Source: Nitratifractor sp. (lineage in GTDB: Bacteria; Campylobacterota; Campylobacteria; Campylobacterales; Sulfurovaceae). From it: a stretch of 26,137 bases of DNA. The stretch is taken from positions 1-26,137 of the forward strand of contig WFSU01000166.1 in NCBI GenBank assembly GCA_015485845.1, given 5' to 3'. The notes below the pieces were generated by a model, which saw only the letters and a list, made by a program, of their open reading frames with translations, ran no database searches and was not told where the DNA came from. Below are positions 24,060 through 26,137 of this stretch, one piece after another. Numbering within the stretch: the stretch's first letter is position 1; the number at the start of each line of letters is the position of its first letter. Both the position numbers and the translations under genes were made by a program.

Positions 24060-25163
24060 ATGGGATTAGGCATCGGACTCGTCGGACTCCCCAACGTCGG
24101 CAAATCAACCACCTTCAACGCACTCACCAAAGCGCAAAACGCTGAGAGTGCCAACTACCCCTTCTGCACCATCGAACCCAACAAAGCAGTCGTCCCCGTC
24201 CCCGATCCGCGCCTCGAAGCGCTGGCCGGGATCGTCAACCCCGAGCGGATCCAGTACTCCACCCTCGACTTTGTGGACATCGCCGGACTCGTCAAAGGAG
24301 CCAGTAAGGGCGAGGGACTGGGCAATAAATTTCTCTCCAACATCCGCGAAACCGAGGTGATCCTCCAGATCGTCCGCTGTTTTGAGGATGAAAACATCAC
24401 CCACGTCGAAGGCTCCATCGATCCGGTACGCGATATCGAGATCATCGAGACCGAGTTGCTTCTGGCCGACATGGATGCCCTTGAGAAACGGATCTCCGCC
24501 CTCCAGAAAAAAGCCAAAGGGAACGACCGCGACGCCAAAGCCCAGCTTGCCGTGGCCGAAAAACTCCTCCCTCACCTTGAAGCTGAAAATCCCGTCAGCA
24601 CCTTCCCCGAACAGGACGACGAGGGGTTCCGTCAGTTGGTGCGCGATCTGCGATTCCTCACCGCCAAGGAGATCATGTACGGCGCCAACGTCGATGAGGA
24701 GGGGCTCGAAGAGGACAACGCCTACGTCACCGCCCTCAAAGAGTACGCCGCCAAGCATGACCGCGAAGTGATCAAACTCTGCGCCAAAATCGAAGAAGAG
24801 ATGGTGGAGTTCGACGACGAGGAAAAAACCGAAATGCTTGAGTCCCTCGGCGTCGAAGAGTCCGGTCTGGATCAGATCATCCGCAAAGGCTTTGACAAGC
24901 TCGGCCTCATGAGCTACTTCACCGCCGGAGTCAAAGAAGTCCGCGCCTGGACCATCCGCAAAGGCACCCCCGCCCCCAAAGCCGCCGCCGTCATCCACAA
25001 TGACTTCGAAAAAGGGTTCATCCGCGCTGAGGTCATTAGTTACGATGATTTCGTCGAATACAGTGGAGAAGCCGGAGCCAAAGAAGCCGGCAAAATGCGC
25101 CTCGAAGGGAAAGAGTACATCGTCGAAGACGGGGATGTGATGCATTTTAGATTTAATGTCTAA
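24060..25163 (+). CDS. ychF: Redox-regulated ATPase YchF (OLA1 family)
   Basis: This Obg-superfamily P-loop protein hydrolyses ATP rather than GTP and binds ribosomes; it has been linked to stress responses. It has 367 residues, close to the family norm. P-loop GLPNVGKST is at 9-17, the conserved NYPFCTIEPN at about 32-41, and DIAGLVKGASKGEGLGNKFL at about 71-90. The ATP-selective NxxE motif is in GANVDEEG at about 205, replacing the NKxD of GTPases. The C-terminal TGS domain (about 280-367) has YFTAGVKEVRAWTIRKGTPAPKAAAVIHNDFEKGFIRAEVI. The gene has its own promoter and ribosome binding site. Confidence 0.96.
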   Translation: MGLGIGLVGLPNVGKSTTFNALTKAQNAESANYPFCTIEPNKAVVPVPDPRLEALAGIVNPERIQYSTLDFVDIAGLVKGASKGEGLGNKFLSNIRETEVILQIVRCFEDENITHVEGSIDPVRDIEIIETELLLADMDALEKRISALQKKAKGNDRDAKAQLAVAEKLLPHLEAENPVSTFPEQDDEGFRQLVRDLRFLTAKEIMYGANVDEEGLEEDNAYVTALKEYAAKHDREVIKLCAKIEEEMVEFDDEEKTEMLESLGVEESGLDQIIRKGFDKLGLMSYFTAGVKEVRAWTIRKGTPAPKAAAVIHNDFEKGFIRAEVISYDDFVEYSGEAGAKEAGKMRLEGKEYIVEDGDVMHFRFNV

Positions 25164-25174
25164 GTCAAACGGAG

Positions 25175-25180
25175 TATAAT
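25175..25180 (+). promoter_or_regulatory. Possible -10 upstream of the 25190 element
   Basis: TATAAT lies 12 bases after the ychF stop. If active, the transcript would run through the inverted-repeat element into the lipoprotein gene at 25325. No extension or -35 is seen. Confidence 0.3.
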
Positions 25181-25189
25181 CTTCTCAAG

Positions 25190-25295
25190 CGCGTAGGGTG
25201 TGCAATTGCACACCTTCCAACCATCCAACACTTCACAACACGAAACAAAAATAAATCGCACGCGATTTTTGGTGTGCTGTTGCACACCCTACGCG
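25190..25295. mobile_element. 106-base element with 25-base terminal inverted repeats
   Basis: The arms 25190-25214 and 25271-25295 are inverted copies matching at 23 of 25 positions. Each arm contains its own small hairpin, GTGTGC/GCACAC around AATT or TGTT. Between them is an A-rich stretch and a weak AAATCG/CGATTT hairpin followed by Ts (25253-25270). No coding sequence is visible and no clear target-site duplication. It fills the ychF-lipoprotein gap and could form one long stem in RNA. Confidence 0.7.
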
Positions 25296-25324
25296 GGCAA
25301 ATTAGAACAAAAAAGGTTTTGCCC

Positions 25325-25798
25325 ATGAAACACACCCTCCTCCTCACCCTCACCGCCCTCCTCGCCCTCTCCGGATGCACCAAGACCGGCGAGAGTACCT
25401 TCATCCACAAAACCGTCAGCGACTACAATGTCACCGAAACCCTCGCTCGCTTCAGCAAGGCGCTCGCTCCCAAAAAGTACACCCCCGTCCACCAAATGGA
25501 TCATACCCCACTGGCCACTCAGGAAAAGATGTACCTCAAGCCCACCCTGAGCGTCGATCTCAGCAATCCCCTCATCGACTCCAAGCTCCTCGACTGCAAT
25601 CCGACTATGGCCGCCGACCTGCCTGTGCGTATCGGGGTGTATCGCGAGCTCAGTGGAAAAGTCACTCTGGTCTATACCAACCCCGAATACTGGACACTCA
25701 AGCACAACATGAAAAACGCCGACTGCCTCAAACTTGTCAAAATCATGGCCGCCGACCTCGACGAAGCCAGCGGTGCCATCGTCAAAAAAACCAAATAA
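25325..25798 (+). CDS. Exported lipoprotein of unknown function
   Basis: This 157-residue protein from the ATG at 25325 starts with MKHTLLLTLTALLALSGC, a clean lipoprotein signal with Cys18. AAAAGG at 25311-25316 supports this start; the frame is also open to an ATG at 25274 inside the repeat element. The mature part has SKALAPKKYTPVHQMDHTPLATQ, a Cys pair (LDCNPTM and NADCLKL) and a region typical of small alpha/beta periplasmic domains (LPVRIGVYRELSGKVTLVYTNPEYW), which recalls DUF302-like proteins. That resemblance is weak and the function is left open. The next gene starts one base after its stop. Confidence 0.7.
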   Translation: MKHTLLLTLTALLALSGCTKTGESTFIHKTVSDYNVTETLARFSKALAPKKYTPVHQMDHTPLATQEKMYLKPTLSVDLSNPLIDSKLLDCNPTMAADLPVRIGVYRELSGKVTLVYTNPEYWTLKHNMKNADCLKLVKIMAADLDEASGAIVKKTK

Positions 25799-25799
25799 C

Positions 25800-26137
25800 A
25801 TGACCACCAACGACATCCTCCACCGCATCCAGACCGCCCTGCACCTCTCCCCTGAGGAGATGATCACGATCTTTGCCCTCGAAGCGATGCCCATGGAGCC
25901 CGCGCATCTCAAAGCGATCACCGCCAAAGCCGAAAGCGAGGGGGCAGACGTCTGCACCTACGAAGAACTCGGCACCTTCCTCGACGCCCTCATCCACCAC
26001 AAGCGTGGCACCGTCACCAACCCACCCCCACCCGACACCGAGATCGTCCTCGACAACAACCTCATCCTCAAAAAACTCCGCATCGCCCTCCAACTGCGTG
26101 ACCCCGAAATTCTCATCATCTTTGGCTTGGCTGAGCG
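25800..26137 (+). CDS. DUF1456 (YehS-like) protein, 3' end cut by the window
   Basis: The ATG is at 25800, one base after the preceding stop, and the frame stays open to the end of the window (112 codons). The start MTTNDILHRIQTALHLSPEEM and the second half LDNNLILKKLRIALQLRDPEI show the internal duplication of DUF1456 proteins, in which each half begins with N-(D/N)-x-(I/V)-L-x-x-(I/L)-(R/Q). The phrase LIHHKRG between them is also typical. YehS-like proteins run to about 150-160 residues, so some 40 should lie beyond the window. The function is unknown. No ribosome binding site is seen, so translation is probably coupled to the lipoprotein gene. Confidence 0.85.
   Translation, partial: MTTNDILHRIQTALHLSPEEMITIFALEAMPMEPAHLKAITAKAESEGADVCTYEELGTFLDALIHHKRGTVTNPPPPDTEIVLDNNLILKKLRIALQLRDPEILIIFGLAE

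Overview
The window looks like chromosome from a Campylobacterota (epsilonproteobacterial) chemolithotroph with an unusually high GC content. The evidence is the futalosine-pathway gene mqnC beside an M16 peptidase-like gene, a ribH-nusB pair, prepilins cleaved after Ala rather than Gly, and extended -10 promoters (TGn-TATAAT) without clear -35 boxes. A Nitratifractor/Sulfurovum-like source would fit, but that is an inference from composition and gene content only.

Layout. 1-136: intergenic repeat modules and a hairpin over the livG ribosome binding site. 137-1601: livG-livF, the ATPases of a branched-chain amino acid ABC importer whose permease genes are not in view. 1605-2826 (minus): a GspH-like pseudopilin followed by a BamD-like lipoprotein. 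2929-4212: a polytopic membrane protein ending in an isoprenylcysteine methyltransferase-type domain. 4357-13899: four genes joined by 4-base start/stop overlaps, namely a 2458-residue exported protein with a polyserine linker and Ig-like repeats, then three prepilin-type proteins. 13970-14515: long-form ribosome hibernation factor hpf. 14671-20806 (minus): DUF3108-like lipoprotein, ribH, nusB, mqnC, an M16 protein without the zinc motif, and recG. 20862-23455: mscS-family channel and der, overlapping by 4 bases. 23621-23935 (minus): small lipoprotein. 24060-25163: ychF. 25325 to the end: a lipoprotein and the start of a DUF1456 (YehS-like) gene.

Most of the genes are housekeeping. The coupled 4357-13899 operon looks like a surface-adhesion unit: minor pilins that could assemble at a pilus or pseudopilus tip, co-translated with a giant modular protein resembling the MshQ/PilY1 type of tip or surface protein.

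The least ordinary part lies between the genes. Three kinds of small repeat recur. (i) Hairpin modules with different but self-complementary stems around a constant C-TGAA-G centre; one 48-base double-hairpin module occurs twice with a single difference. (ii) Arrays of 7-base units (TAATTTC, CTATTCA, GTTACGT/CTTAACG types), several of which supply the stop codon of the adjoining gene. (iii) Two MITE-sized elements with terminal inverted repeats (17937-18159 and 25190-25295). A fourth palindromic insert lies in frame inside recG. Together they suggest an active family of small non-autonomous palindromic elements. recG and the DUF3108-like gene also look as if they are transcribed as leaderless mRNAs.
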